DNA of 64,000 nt from Pontibacter sp. HSC-14F20. Lineage in GTDB: Bacteria > Bacteroidota > Bacteroidia > Cytophagales > Hymenobacteraceae. The stretch lies in contig NZ_JAHZTC010000006.1 in the NCBI RefSeq assembly GCF_019599265.1, positions 62,001 to 126,000 of the forward strand. The letters are read 5' to 3'. Positions within the stretch are counted from its first letter, which is position 1. Each line of letters starts with the position of its first letter. Below the pieces are notes generated by a model, which was not told the DNA's origin, did no database searches, and worked only from the letters and a program-made list of their open reading frames with translations. Positions 1 to 9,020 of the stretch are shown one piece after another. Both the position numbers and the translations under genes were made by a program.

Positions 1-588
1 GACATGGTGATCCATAGTGTAACCAAGTACCTTTCCGGGCATAGCGACGTAACGGCGGGTGCTGTGGTGGCAGCCAAAGCAGAAGATATGGAGCGCAGCA
101 AACAGATTATGCGGGTATACGGCCTTAACTTGAGCCCATTCGAGAGCTGGCTGGCGGCCCGTGGCCTGAAGACGCTGAATGTTCGGATGAAGCAACACTG
201 CTTTAATGCGATGGCTGTAGCCGAATTTTTGTCCCGCCATCCGAAAGTGAAGCAGGTATGGTACCCCGGTCTGGCACAACATCCGCAGCATAAGCTGGCC
301 AAAGGGCAGGGCTCCGGTATGTTTGGGGGCATGCTCTCTTTCCGTCTTGAAGATGAACTGGAGACGGTCAATACTTTTATGCGGTCGCTGAAACACATTC
401 CGTTCGCCCCATCGCTGGCAGGTGTCAGCAGCTCGATTTCGCACCCGCTCCGCACCTCGCACCGCAGCCTGAGCCCGGATCAGCAACAGAAGCTGGGCAT
501 CACGCTGGGTGTTATTCGCCTGTCGGTAGGTATAGAGGAAACCGTAGAACTGCTAGCAGATCTGGCACAGGCGCTTGATAAAGTTTAG
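1..588 (+). CDS. Cys/Met metabolism PLP-dependent enzyme, 3' part (cut by window start)
   Basis: The frame is open from the first base, so the gene starts upstream of the window. The visible 195 residues are the C-terminal half of a trans-sulfuration enzyme (cystathionine gamma-synthase, cystathionine lyase or methionine gamma-lyase family). SVTKYLSGHSD near the start carries the lysine that binds pyridoxal phosphate. Further on, GLNLSPFESWLAARGLKTL, VWYPGL, SLAGVSSSISHP and VIRLSVGIE are family hallmarks. Which reaction is catalysed cannot be told from this half. It ends normally with TAG. Confidence 0.85.
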   Translation, partial: DMVIHSVTKYLSGHSDVTAGAVVAAKAEDMERSKQIMRVYGLNLSPFESWLAARGLKTLNVRMKQHCFNAMAVAEFLSRHPKVKQVWYPGLAQHPQHKLAKGQGSGMFGGMLSFRLEDELETVNTFMRSLKHIPFAPSLAGVSSSISHPLRTSHRSLSPDQQQKLGITLGVIRLSVGIEETVELLADLAQALDKV

Positions 589-772
589 TGAGTGATTTAG
601 TGAATGAGTGATTGAGGAATTAGAAAAGGATAGGGCTATACCTGCGTCAGTAAGGATATTCGTTTTCTGAAGCCGTATGATGATATGATCAAGACTTCCG
701 TCCTTTGTCTAAAAGTCCCTTGTCAAAAGAACTTCCAATAGGAGTTCTCCAAGGCAGATAAATAACGAACCT

Positions 773-1579
773 ATGCTGGATTTTCCGAATGCTAAAATAA
801 ACCTGGGACTGCTGGTGAGGGAGAAGCGCCCGGACGGATTTCATAACCTGGAGTCGTGCTTTTACCCGGTGCGCTGGTACGATGCCCTGGAGATTGTACC
901 AGCTGAGGCAGAGGTTTTTACGATGAGTGGCCTGCCTGTGCCCGGTAATCCGGATACCAACCTGTGCCTTAAGGCTTACAAACTATTGCAGCGGGACTTT
1001 AAGCTGCCGGCTGTGCACATGCACCTGCACAAGGTCATCCCGATGGGAGCGGGGCTCGGAGGTGGCTCTGCCGATGCAGCCTTTGCTCTGAAGCAACTCA
1101 ACAGTCTGTTCGAGCTCAACCTAAGCGAAGAAAAGCTCGAAGATTATGCCCGGCAGCTTGGCAGCGATTGCGCTTTTTTTATCCGGAACAAGCCGGTGAT
1201 AGCAGCTGAAAAGGGAGACGTGTTCAAACCGGTGGAGCTGGATCTGAGTGGCTATACCTGTGTGATCGTATACCCGGGCATTCATATTACCACAGCCGAA
1301 GCGTATGGTAACATTACCCCAAAAAAGCCGAGTTGCGGCATAGAGATGTACCTGAAGCAGGATGTGCAGGTATGGAAAGAGGTACTCAAAAATGATTTTG
1401 AAGAAGCACTTTTCCCGCGCTACCCCGAACTGGCAGGCATAAAAGAGCAGCTCTACGGCGCAGGTGCCGACTATGCGTCCATGACCGGCTCTGGATCGGC
1501 GATTTACGGCCTTTTCAGGAGCGAGCCTGATAACCTAGTCTTTCCCGGCCACTACCTTCTCTGGAAAGGCCTGCTTTAG
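773..1579 (+). CDS. ispE: 4-diphosphocytidyl-2-C-methyl-D-erythritol kinase
   Basis: A GHMP-family kinase that phosphorylates CDP-methylerythritol in the non-mevalonate isoprenoid pathway, in the cytoplasm. At 268 aa it has the usual length. The N-terminal FPNAKINLGL, the glycine-rich ATP loop PMGAGLGGGSADAAF (residues 90-104), LGSDCAFFI and the C-terminal MTGSGSAIYGLF are all present. The end FPGHYLLWKGLL resembles other Bacteroidota IspE, so the tail is genuine although it overlaps the convergent exporter gene by 45 bases. The 184-base spacer upstream has only simple GAGTGAATGAGTGA-like sequence and one CTATACCTG word. Confidence 0.93.
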   Translation: MLDFPNAKINLGLLVREKRPDGFHNLESCFYPVRWYDALEIVPAEAEVFTMSGLPVPGNPDTNLCLKAYKLLQRDFKLPAVHMHLHKVIPMGAGLGGGSADAAFALKQLNSLFELNLSEEKLEDYARQLGSDCAFFIRNKPVIAAEKGDVFKPVELDLSGYTCVIVYPGIHITTAEAYGNITPKKPSCGIEMYLKQDVQVWKEVLKNDFEEALFPRYPELAGIKEQLYGAGADYASMTGSGSAIYGLFRSEPDNLVFPGHYLLWKGLL

Positions 1580-2476
1580 TTTCTTGCGGCGCTCGCTATA
1601 TGTGTCCAGCACCGGGTGGATGAAAACACTGACCAGAATGATGGCCGCTCCAATGTAAAAGTTGGAAGTCATCTGTTCATTCTCATTGAAGATCAGCCAG
1701 GCCAGGAGGATGCCATAGATCGGCTCCATGTTCACGGTCAGATTCACAGTATAGGCCGATATTTTCTGCATCAGCCTTACCGACGCAGTATAGGCGTACA
1801 CCGTACATACCACTGCCAGCAGTAACAGGTATACCCAATCCATGCCGGTCATGGCAAAGCTAAGCGTACCCGTCTCTGTAAACAGCTCAGCATAGAAAGG
1901 GAAGAACAGCGCGGTGCCAATGCAGGCGCCTGCCATTTCGTAAGCCGTGATGGTCGTAGAAGGATGCTTCTTGGCCAGACGGGCATTGATGATCGTAAAG
2001 ATCGCACCCAGCAGCGCAGAGGCAACGGCCATGCCTATCCCCAGCATGTTGTCAAATTCCGTCTCGGCCTGGAAAATAATGTAGAGGCCCAACAAAATAA
2101 GAAGCCCCAGCAGGATCTCGTGGAATTTTAACTTTTTGCTTGTAAAGGCTGGTTCCAGCAGGGCTGTCCACAAACTACAAGTGGCCATACCTACCAGACA
2201 GAGAGAAACCGACGAGATGCGGGCCGAGGCAAAAAACAGGATCCAGTGCGCCGAGATCATCAACCCGACACCCATGATAATGAACAGATTATTGCGCCCG
2301 AGCCAGAACTTGGTCTTGCGCCGGTAAATGATGGCGCCCAATGCCAGTGCTGCAATAAGTGTGCGGAGGAATACCAGTTCCACTGCCGGAATCGTGATCA
2401 GTTTGCCCAGTATGGCCGTGAAGCCCCATAACAACACAATGAAATGGAGCTCGATAAAGTCCTTGAGACGCGGCAT
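1535..2476 (-). CDS. EamA/DMT-family inner-membrane transporter
   Basis: A 313-residue polytopic protein with about ten hydrophobic segments arranged as two EamA repeats, for example LHFIVLLWGFTAILGKL near the N terminus and VYLLLLAVVCTVYAYTASV then MEPIYGILLAWLIFNE in the second half. EamA proteins are drug/metabolite exporters; the substrate is unknown. Its ATG shares one base with the stop of the upstream permease (TAATG), so the two are probably translated together. Its 3' end overlaps ispE tail to tail by 45 bases. Confidence 0.88.
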   Translation of the reverse strand: MPRLKDFIELHFIVLLWGFTAILGKLITIPAVELVFLRTLIAALALGAIIYRRKTKFWLGRNNLFIIMGVGLMISAHWILFFASARISSVSLCLVGMATCSLWTALLEPAFTSKKLKFHEILLGLLILLGLYIIFQAETEFDNMLGIGMAVASALLGAIFTIINARLAKKHPSTTITAYEMAGACIGTALFFPFYAELFTETGTLSFAMTGMDWVYLLLLAVVCTVYAYTASVRLMQKISAYTVNLTVNMEPIYGILLAWLIFNENEQMTSNFYIGAAIILVSVFIHPVLDTYSERRKKLKQAFPEKVVAGKD

Positions 2477-3552
2477 TAGCGTGGAATATAGCGGTAAAGA
2501 AGAAAGCCAATACCTGTAAAAATAATACTTGGCACCCAGGCCGCATACATCGGGTCAAGGTCGCCGACCTGCGCCAGACTACGACTCGTGATCACAAAAA
2601 TAATGAAGACAAAGGCCAGGAAGAATCCCAGCGCGATCTGCATACCTACGCCACCCCGCGCCTTGCGGGCACTCACGATCACCCCGATCACAGTGAGGAT
2701 GATGATGGCAAAAGGATAACTGTAGCGCTCGTATTTCTCGATCAGGTAAGTCTCAATATCGTCAGCACCCCGGTCCACTTTTTCCTGAATAAAGCGGTTG
2801 AGCTCCGGCAGTGTCATGGTCTGCTCCAGCTTGTAAGTACTCTCAAAGTCTTTGGGCAGCATGTTGAGCGTCGTGTCCAGTGCCCCGCCGTAATAGATGC
2901 TCTCATTTTCGCCGTCGAAGGTGCGCAGGGTATAGCGTTCCACACTCCATTTTTGCCTCTCCGGGTTCCATTGCACGCTACTGGCGGTCAGCTTTTTGCT
3001 CAGGTTGGTGCCTTTTATTTCCTCAATGGCAAAGTTATACCCCACGTGTGCCGTGTTGTTGTAACTTTCCATGTACACGTAGGTGTCAGGGGCAATTTTG
3101 AGGTGGATATTGCGGCTGTCGTAGGTAAACGGACTTTTCACATACTTCACCTGAAAGGCCACACTCTCCTTGTTCGAGTTTGGAATTACCCAGCCGATCA
3201 GCCCGAAAATTAAAGCACCGATTATGGTAGCCCCGATCAGGTATGGCACCAGGAAGCGCTTGAAGCTCACACCACCACTCAAAATGGCCACGATCTCGGT
3301 ATGCGATGCCATCTTGGAGGTCACAAATACCGTTGCGATGAACACCGTAATCGGGCTCAGCATGTTCGCGTAGAACGGGATCAGGTGGATGTAATAGTCG
3401 AAGATGATCTCTGAAATGGGTACGCTGTGCTGGATAAAGTCGTCGTTTTTCTCCGTGAAATCAATCACCAGAATCACGGAGACCATGATCAGCACCGTGA
3501 ACACATAGGTGGTCAGGAACTTCTTCAGGATGTATTTGTCGATTAGCTTCAA
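2476..3552 (-). CDS. LptF/LptG (YjgP/YjgQ) family permease
   Basis: A 358-residue inner-membrane protein of the family that, with LptB, extracts LPS and feeds it to the Lpt bridge. Three N-terminal membrane segments (about residues 10-30, 55-80, 100-125) precede a long periplasmic beta-rich domain (about 130-270). Three more segments follow, including PFAIIILTVIGVIVSARKARGG. The motif MASHTEIVAILSGGVSF before the third segment is typical. LptF and LptG cannot be separated with confidence; I lean to LptG because it lies next to tgt, as in other Bacteroidota. It overlaps the EamA gene by one base. Confidence 0.85.
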   Translation of the reverse strand: MKLIDKYILKKFLTTYVFTVLIMVSVILVIDFTEKNDDFIQHSVPISEIIFDYYIHLIPFYANMLSPITVFIATVFVTSKMASHTEIVAILSGGVSFKRFLVPYLIGATIIGALIFGLIGWVIPNSNKESVAFQVKYVKSPFTYDSRNIHLKIAPDTYVYMESYNNTAHVGYNFAIEEIKGTNLSKKLTASSVQWNPERQKWSVERYTLRTFDGENESIYYGGALDTTLNMLPKDFESTYKLEQTMTLPELNRFIQEKVDRGADDIETYLIEKYERYSYPFAIIILTVIGVIVSARKARGGVGMQIALGFFLAFVFIIFVITSRSLAQVGDLDPMYAAWVPSIIFTGIGFLLYRYIPR

Positions 3553-3661
3553 GACGTTGTCTAGTTTAGGAATTTAGGAGTTTGAGAGTTTAGAAGTGAG
3601 AAAGATAATTGAGTTTTATTCAGCGTGAAATATTTAACTCCTAAACTCATCAACTCTAAAA
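3553..3661. repeat. AT-rich spacer with inverted TAGGAGTTTGAGAGTTTAG words
   Basis: Between the LptG-like gene and tgt lies simple sequence in which AATTTAGGAGTTTGAGAGTT (from about 3568) is mirrored by AACTCCTAAACTCATCAACTC (from about 3639). A similar run lies before rsmG (7253-7302). These could form a loose stem. No gene or promoter is evident. Confidence 0.5.
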
Positions 3662-4792
3662 CTACAATCTTGTCATTAGTTTCTTCACCATCACGTCTTT
3701 CCAGTCACGGAAAGTGCCGGCGATGATGTGCTGTCGGGCTTGCTTGACAAGCCAGAGGTAGAACGTCAGGTTATGTACGCTGGCGATCTGCCCGGCCAGG
3801 TATTCGCCACTGTGTACCAGGTGGCGAAGATAAGCCTTGCTGTAGAACGTGCTTACATAGCCGCCTAGTTCCGCATCGATCGGGCTGTGGTCAGTGGCCC
3901 ACTTCAGGTTACGTATATTGACGATGCCCTGTGTGGTAAACAGCATACCGTTGCGGGCGTTGCGGGTCGGCAACACGCAGTCAAACATATCCACACCCAG
4001 CGCAATATTCTCCAGTATATTAGCTGGCGTACCCACTCCCATCAGGTAGCGCGGCTTGTCGGCCGGCAGGATGTCGCAAACCACTTCGGTCATCTCGTAC
4101 ATCATCTCGGCAGGCTCACCTACTGACAGGCCACCGATGGCGTTTCCTTCGCGGCCAAAGCTGGCGATGGTTTCGGCTGACTGCACGCGCAGGTCTTTGT
4201 AAGTACTGCCCTGTACGATCGGGAAAAGTGTCTGGTCATAACCATACTTCGGTTCCGTAGAGTCAAAGCGGTCGACGCAGCGTTGCAACCAGCGATGGGT
4301 GCGCTCCATCGAGTTTTTGGCATAGGTATAGTCGCAAGGGTAGGGCGTGCACTCGTCGAATGCCATGATGATATCAGCGCCGATGGTGCGCTGCGTGTCC
4401 ATCACGTTCTCCGGTGTGAAATCTAGGGCAGAGCCGTCGATGTGCGATTTAAATTTCACACCTTCTTCTTTGATCTTGCGCGTACCAGCCAGGGAAAACA
4501 CCTGATAGCCGCCGCTGTCGGTGAGGATCGGACGGTCCCAACCATTGAATTTATGCAAGCCACCAGCCTGCTCAAGTATATTCAGGCCCGGGCGCAGGTA
4601 TAGGTGATAAGTGTTGCCCAGGATGATCTCGGCCTTGATGTCCTCTTTGAGTTCGCGCTGGTGAACCGCTTTCACGGTGCCTGCCGTACCTACGGGCATG
4701 AAGATCGGGGTTTCGATGGCGCCGTGCGCCGTCTGCACCACCCCGGCGCGGGCTTTCGACTGTATATCTTTTGCTACTAATGAAAACTGCAT
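3662..4792 (-). CDS. tgt: queuine tRNA-ribosyltransferase (TGT)
   Basis: Exchanges guanine 34 of GU(N) anticodon tRNAs for a queuine precursor. At 376 aa it is full length. TDSGGYQVFSL (from residue 91) carries the catalytic acid Asp92, GGLSVGEP (220-227) is the substrate loop, and FDCVLPTRNARNG (270-282) carries the nucleophile Asp271. One thing is odd: the segment that normally reads CxCxxC for zinc reads ELGGYVSTFYSKAYL (308-322). All three cysteines are replaced (Leu309, Gly311, Ser314), although the fourth ligand His340 is kept. The fold and activity may not need zinc here. It heads a minus-strand group with the LptG-like permease. Confidence 0.93.
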   Translation of the reverse strand: MQFSLVAKDIQSKARAGVVQTAHGAIETPIFMPVGTAGTVKAVHQRELKEDIKAEIILGNTYHLYLRPGLNILEQAGGLHKFNGWDRPILTDSGGYQVFSLAGTRKIKEEGVKFKSHIDGSALDFTPENVMDTQRTIGADIIMAFDECTPYPCDYTYAKNSMERTHRWLQRCVDRFDSTEPKYGYDQTLFPIVQGSTYKDLRVQSAETIASFGREGNAIGGLSVGEPAEMMYEMTEVVCDILPADKPRYLMGVGTPANILENIALGVDMFDCVLPTRNARNGMLFTTQGIVNIRNLKWATDHSPIDAELGGYVSTFYSKAYLRHLVHSGEYLAGQIASVHNLTFYLWLVKQARQHIIAGTFRDWKDVMVKKLMTRL

Positions 4793-4892
4793 GGTCTATG
4801 ATTGTCAGCGTGCTATGCTACAAGAAGCAAGCCAGCTGTTTCAGCAGCCTGTGGGCTACTGTTTTTTGCTAAATGGTTATCAAAATAATCCG

Positions 4893-4900
4893 CAAAGATA
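4893..4900 (-). promoter_or_regulatory. candidate -7 box for tgt
   Basis: On the minus strand TATCTTTG matches the Bacteroidota -7 element TAnnTTTG, about 100 bases before tgt. The -33 TTTG is not clear at the expected spacing. A divergent match, TATTTTTG at 4971-4978, faces the glycosyltransferase. Confidence 0.4.
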
Positions 4901-5065
4901 CAAAGCGCAGGGCCACGAACATAAATAATTATTAAATCGCGCAGATGTTCCTAAATGGCTTAATTATACCTATTTTTGGTTGTTAAAGGCGGTCTGGCTT
5001 CGTTTGGTTTTGAAAAATCGTGCTGGCGGCAGTTTAACAATCCAACCATCAACAAGTAAATAAAC

Positions 5066-6169
5066 TTGATTCCACTTATACTCCTGGCGGTGCTGGCTTT
5101 TTGCGTGCTGGTGCAGCTATACTATACTTTACTCTACTTTCTGCCGTTGAGCAGGTATTATGACCCAGAACCGGACACCCTGCGGCCTGTATCGGTGATT
5201 GTGGCGGCTCATAATGAGCAGGACAATCTGTTTGAGCTATTGCCCGCGCTGCTCGACCAGCAGTACCCCGAATTTGAGATCATCCTGGTGAACGACCGCT
5301 CTGACGATGACACCGAATTCTACGTGTATGAGCTGGAGCGCCAGTTCCCGAATTTCAGGGTAGTAACGATCAAAAAAACACCCGAGTACCTGAACTCGAA
5401 AAAATATGCACTGGCCCTGGGTATACGCGCTGCCCGTTACGAACACATGCTGTTCACGGACGCTGATTGCCGCCCTTGCAGCGAACACTGGATTGAAAAA
5501 ATGCAGAGTGGCTATGCTACTGGTGCTGACCTGGTTATCGGTTATTCGCCCTATAAAAAACTAGGAGGATTTCTCAATCATCTGATCAGGTATGAAACCT
5601 TACTGACCGCAATTCAGTATCTGTCTCATGCAAACAAAGGACACGCTTACATGGGCGTCGGCCGAAACTTATCGTATACTAAGACATGTTTCTTTAGAAA
5701 TAAGGGGTTTGCATCTCATATCAAGACTACCGGCGGCGACGATGACCTATTTGTCAGAGATGCCGTCAACAATAGTAAGACAAGCATTGTTATCAGCAAG
5801 GAAGGGCAAACAATCAGCATACCCAAAAAGACGTTTCGGGAATGGCTGATACAAAAGAGAAGGCACATGGCCGCCGGCAGGCAGTACAATGCGGCAGACA
5901 GAGGGAGGATAGGGACATTTATTTCATCCAATATTCTTTTTTACGCGCTAGTAATTATTCTTCTTGTTCTAAATAGCCATTTGACTATATTGGCCGCTCT
6001 TGTCGGAATCCGCTACCTGGTGGTGTTTCCGGTCTATGTAAGTGTGGCGCGCAGATTAGACGAAGGCGTTTCTTTGCCATTGTTGCCACTGCTCGATATT
6101 GCCTATTTTTTTAGTTACCTGCTCCTTGGGGTATCCGTAGTATTGAACAAACGAATCAGATGGAAGTAA
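5066..6169 (+). CDS. family 2 glycosyltransferase, membrane-anchored
   Basis: A 367-residue GT-A glycosyltransferase. An N-terminal membrane segment (residues 2-26) is followed by the catalytic domain with VSVIVAAHNE (42-51), ILVNDRSDDDT (73-83) and the metal-binding FTDADCRP, then QKRRHMAAGRQY, which resembles the Q/RxxRW acceptor motif. Two or three C-terminal membrane helices follow (from about 282). Substrate unknown; a lipid- or polysaccharide-linked sugar transfer is likely. No ATG is available, so TTG at 5066 is the best start. It overlaps the sigma-factor gene by 10 bases, suggesting coupled expression. Confidence 0.83.
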   Translation: MIPLILLAVLAFCVLVQLYYTLLYFLPLSRYYDPEPDTLRPVSVIVAAHNEQDNLFELLPALLDQQYPEFEIILVNDRSDDDTEFYVYELERQFPNFRVVTIKKTPEYLNSKKYALALGIRAARYEHMLFTDADCRPCSEHWIEKMQSGYATGADLVIGYSPYKKLGGFLNHLIRYETLLTAIQYLSHANKGHAYMGVGRNLSYTKTCFFRNKGFASHIKTTGGDDDLFVRDAVNNSKTSIVISKEGQTISIPKKTFREWLIQKRRHMAAGRQYNAADRGRIGTFISSNILFYALVIILLVLNSHLTILAALVGIRYLVVFPVYVSVARRLDEGVSLPLLPLLDIAYFFSYLLLGVSVVLNKRIRWK

Positions 6170-6768
6170 ACAAACAATTCTCCGCAAAAGCGAAGCACGA
6201 TTTCAAGCTGATACAGGCGGCTGTTGAGGAAAACGACGAGAAAGCTTATGCTGAGTTGATGAGCATATACAAGAAGCCGGTTTACCACGTGGTGCTCAAA
6301 ATGGTGCGCAACGCCGACGACGCTGAAGACCTGACCATAGAGGCTTTTGCCAAGGCTTTTCGCAACCTGCATAAATTCAACCCAGAATATGCCTTCAGTA
6401 CCTGGTTGTTCCGCATCGCCACCAATAACTGCATCGACTTTATCCGCAAGAACCGCATCAAGACGATGAGCATCGACTCGGCCATTAAGATCGACAACGG
6501 CGACGAGATCACGATCGACTTTAAGGACAAGAACCTGAATCCGCAGGAAGAGGCGATCAAAAACCAGAAAATCGAGATCATGCAGTACGTGGTAGCTAAG
6601 CTGCCAGAAAAGTACCAGCGCCTTGTAACACTGCGCTACTTCAACGAACTGTCGTACGAAGAGATCGCTACCGAACTAAACGCTCCACTCGGTACAGTAA
6701 AAGCCCAACTTCACCGCGCCCGCGAGTTGCTCTATGACATGGTGAAGAATAAGAAGCACTTGATTTAA
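6160..6768 (+). CDS. RNA polymerase sigma factor, ECF type
   Basis: A 202-residue sigma-70 family protein with region 2 (about residues 25-95; DAEDLTIEAFAKAFRNLHKF and FSTWLFRIATNNCIDFIRK) and region 4 (about 140-195; LPEKYQRLVTLRYFNELSYEEIA and GTVKAQLHRARELL). It directs core polymerase to a dedicated promoter set. No anti-sigma gene follows. It overlaps the glycosyltransferase stop by 10 bases and is followed by a strong hairpin terminator at 6881. Its regulon cannot be told from here. Confidence 0.9.
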   Translation: MEVNKQFSAKAKHDFKLIQAAVEENDEKAYAELMSIYKKPVYHVVLKMVRNADDAEDLTIEAFAKAFRNLHKFNPEYAFSTWLFRIATNNCIDFIRKNRIKTMSIDSAIKIDNGDEITIDFKDKNLNPQEEAIKNQKIEIMQYVVAKLPEKYQRLVTLRYFNELSYEEIATELNAPLGTVKAQLHRARELLYDMVKNKKHLI

Positions 6769-6880
6769 TTATTAAATTGTTGATAATTAAATTGTTATTC
6801 AGAAATGAGGAATCGTTCTTTGGACTAACAATTTAACAATGCAACTATTTAACCATTCATAAAACATTGATTACGTTTTT

Positions 6881-6918
6881 AGAGCCCCTGTTGCTTTGTG
6901 CGGCAGGGGCTCTATTTT
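6881..6918 (+). terminator. rho-independent terminator after the sigma factor
   Basis: AGAGCCCCTG pairs with CAGGGGCTCT (6904-6913) across a 13-base loop, followed by ATTTTT. Confidence 0.85.
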
Positions 6919-7013
6919 TGGGCTGATTTCCGGACTTATTTCATATTTTTGTGATGCCCGTCGCTACAGCAGGGCGCTATAAGTAGTAGAGCTATACCTT
7001 GCAAACACAGACC

Positions 7014-7226
7014 ATGCGAAACCTGAGCGAAGCCATCCTGGTACGAATGGGCAAGCTCCATCTATACCTGCGATACAAGGGAAGAGGTGAGCAAGAGCTG
7101 CATCGTAGGTACGAGGGCCAGTACCGCAACGCCGGCCTGGTGCTCTTGTTCGACCTCTTTATGGCCCTGGCCGTAGTGGTAGTGGTAGCCGTTGTGGCAG
7201 GTATGCTATACCTTATGACAAGTTAG
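7014..7226 (+). CDS. small single-pass membrane protein, unknown
   Basis: A 70-residue protein from ATG 7014 (a TTG at 6999 would add five residues). The basic N-terminal half (HLYLRYKGRGEQELHRRYEGQYRNAG) is followed by a strongly hydrophobic helix (about residues 45-68, rich in Val/Ala). I recognise no family. It sits between the sigma-factor terminator and rsmG in the same direction, with a CTATACCTG word inside the coding sequence (LYL). Confidence 0.6.
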   Translation: MRNLSEAILVRMGKLHLYLRYKGRGEQELHRRYEGQYRNAGLVLLFDLFMALAVVVVVAVVAGMLYLMTS

Positions 7227-7304
7227 AAAGAGAACGAGATGTGTGATTAATTCTCAACTTTCAAACTCTTAAACGCTCAAATTCCTAAACTCTTAAATTC
7301 AACC

Positions 7305-7937
7305 ATGTCCATTTCCATCCGCATACTTCTGTCAGGTTATTTTCCGGAGCTCACCGAGGACCAGCTCGATAAATATGAGCGCATGGCCGAACTGTACCGC
7401 GAGTGGAATGAGAAGATAAACGTGATCTCGCGCAAAGACACGGAGCATATTGGCGAACACCACATCCTGCACTCACTAGGTATAGCCAAGGTGATTCAGT
7501 TCCCGGCGCAGGCCCATGTGCTGGATGTAGGTACAGGTGGAGGGTTGCCCGGGCTACCGCTGGCAGTGATGTTTCCGGATGTCAAGTTTCACCTGGTCGA
7601 CTCGATTGGCAAAAAGATACATGTAGTGCAGGAGATCGCTCGCGAACTCCACTTGCACAACGTAACCGCCTCTCATATGCGCGCTGAGCAGGTGCGCGAA
7701 AAGTTTGATTTTGTGGTGAGTCGTGCTGTTACCCGACTGGCTAACTTTTACCCTTGGGTAATGAACAGCTTTAAGAGAGAGGCTATACCTGATAAAGGCA
7801 TCTATTATCTCAAAGGCGGCGACCTCGAAGAAGAAATAGCCGAATCAGGCCTGATCACGAAGGTAAACGATCTGAAAGATTACTTCACCGAAGAGTTCTT
7901 CGAGACGAAGAAAGTAGTCGTAGTGCCGATGCCGTAG
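7305..7937 (+). CDS. rsmG: 16S rRNA (guanine527-N7)-methyltransferase
   Basis: Methylates N7 of G527 in 16S rRNA using S-adenosylmethionine. The 210-residue length fits. YREWNEKINVISRKD (about 32-46), the SAM loop VLDVGTGGGLPGLPLAV (about 72-88), FHLVDSIGKKIHVVQEI and VVSRAVTRL are diagnostic. It ends three bases from the convergent hydrolase gene, with no terminator between them. Confidence 0.94.
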   Translation: MSISIRILLSGYFPELTEDQLDKYERMAELYREWNEKINVISRKDTEHIGEHHILHSLGIAKVIQFPAQAHVLDVGTGGGLPGLPLAVMFPDVKFHLVDSIGKKIHVVQEIARELHLHNVTASHMRAEQVREKFDFVVSRAVTRLANFYPWVMNSFKREAIPDKGIYYLKGGDLEEEIAESGLITKVNDLKDYFTEEFFETKKVVVVPMP

Positions 7938-7940
7938 CTG

Positions 7941-8894
7941 CTACTCCCCCTCCAACAAGAACTGCACAGCTCTCGCTTCGGAGTAGTAAATGTTATTTCG
8001 GAAATCTTCTGCAAAGCCAACGTGGCCGCCTCCTTCAGGTGTCTCCAGGTATAGGTATGGGTTTTCGTCCGCCTCTTCAAAAGGGAAGCAGGAATTTGTC
8101 AGGAACGGATCGTTTTGCGCATTTACCAAGAGGGTCGGTACCTGTATGCGCTTCAGGAATTGCTTGCTGCTGGATCGTTTGTAGTAGTCATCTGCACTTT
8201 CAAAGCCGTGCAGTGGTGCCGTATACTTGTCATCGAACTCCGGGAAAGACCAGAACAGACTGTAGTTGCTGAGATCCAGGGCATCCGGGTACATTTCCTT
8301 CTTTTGCTCTAGTTTATGGCCTAAGGTTTTTAAAAAGCGCTGGGTATAGATTTTGGAAATGCGTTTGGCAGAACTTTTCAAGTCGATGGGCACTGAGAAG
8401 ACGGAGGCCCGTTTTACTTCGCCGGGCACTTGTTCCGGGTCTTCGCCCAAATATTTTAAGCTGATGTTGCCGCCAGCACTAAACCCGACCAGGTATACGT
8501 TTTCGTAGTTTCCGCTGTCTAAAGCATGGCGCACCACAAAGTCGAGGTCATCGGAGGCGCCCAGGTGGTATGAGCGGAGGAGTTTATTGGGCTCACCGCT
8601 GCAGCTGCGGTAGTTCCAGGCCAGCGCATCTACGCCATGCTCGTTCAGCGCCTTCACCATACCCATGATATAGGGCCGGTGCGAGTCACCTTCTAGTCCA
8701 TGCGACAGGATAGCCAGCGAGCGGGATTTAACGCGCGACCAGTCCGCATCAATAAAATCGTCGTCGGGGGTGATAAGCCGCTCCCGCTGGTAGTTAACGC
8801 CTGCTACCTGCCGGAACAAACTTGGCACAATCGTCTGGATATGCCCGTTGAAGAGGTAAAAGGGTGGTTTATGCTGTGAGGATAAGATCGGCAT
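7941..8894 (-). CDS. YheT-family alpha/beta hydrolase
   Basis: A 317-residue cytoplasmic hydrolase of the YheT/ABHD1-3 type. PPFYLFNGHIQTIVPSLFR opens the protein as in this family. LSHGLEGDSHRPYI forms the oxyanion region, GFSAGGNISLKYLGE carries the nucleophile Ser (about 154), NAQNDPFL the acid and GGHVGF the histidine. The natural substrate of this family is poorly known. It is convergent with rsmG and divergent from the lipoprotein pair at 9.0 kb. Confidence 0.88.
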   Translation of the reverse strand: MPILSSQHKPPFYLFNGHIQTIVPSLFRQVAGVNYQRERLITPDDDFIDADWSRVKSRSLAILSHGLEGDSHRPYIMGMVKALNEHGVDALAWNYRSCSGEPNKLLRSYHLGASDDLDFVVRHALDSGNYENVYLVGFSAGGNISLKYLGEDPEQVPGEVKRASVFSVPIDLKSSAKRISKIYTQRFLKTLGHKLEQKKEMYPDALDLSNYSLFWSFPEFDDKYTAPLHGFESADDYYKRSSSKQFLKRIQVPTLLVNAQNDPFLTNSCFPFEEADENPYLYLETPEGGGHVGFAEDFRNNIYYSEARAVQFLLEGE

Positions 8895-9020
8895 CAGGTA
8901 TAAGGGTGTTTTGTAAATTAATACGGAAAATTCAAAATTACGCCCTTTCTATATTTGGTGCCACATCAGTGGCCCGCTTTTGACGTACTCGTTTATATAA
9001 CATTAACAGAACCTAAGACA

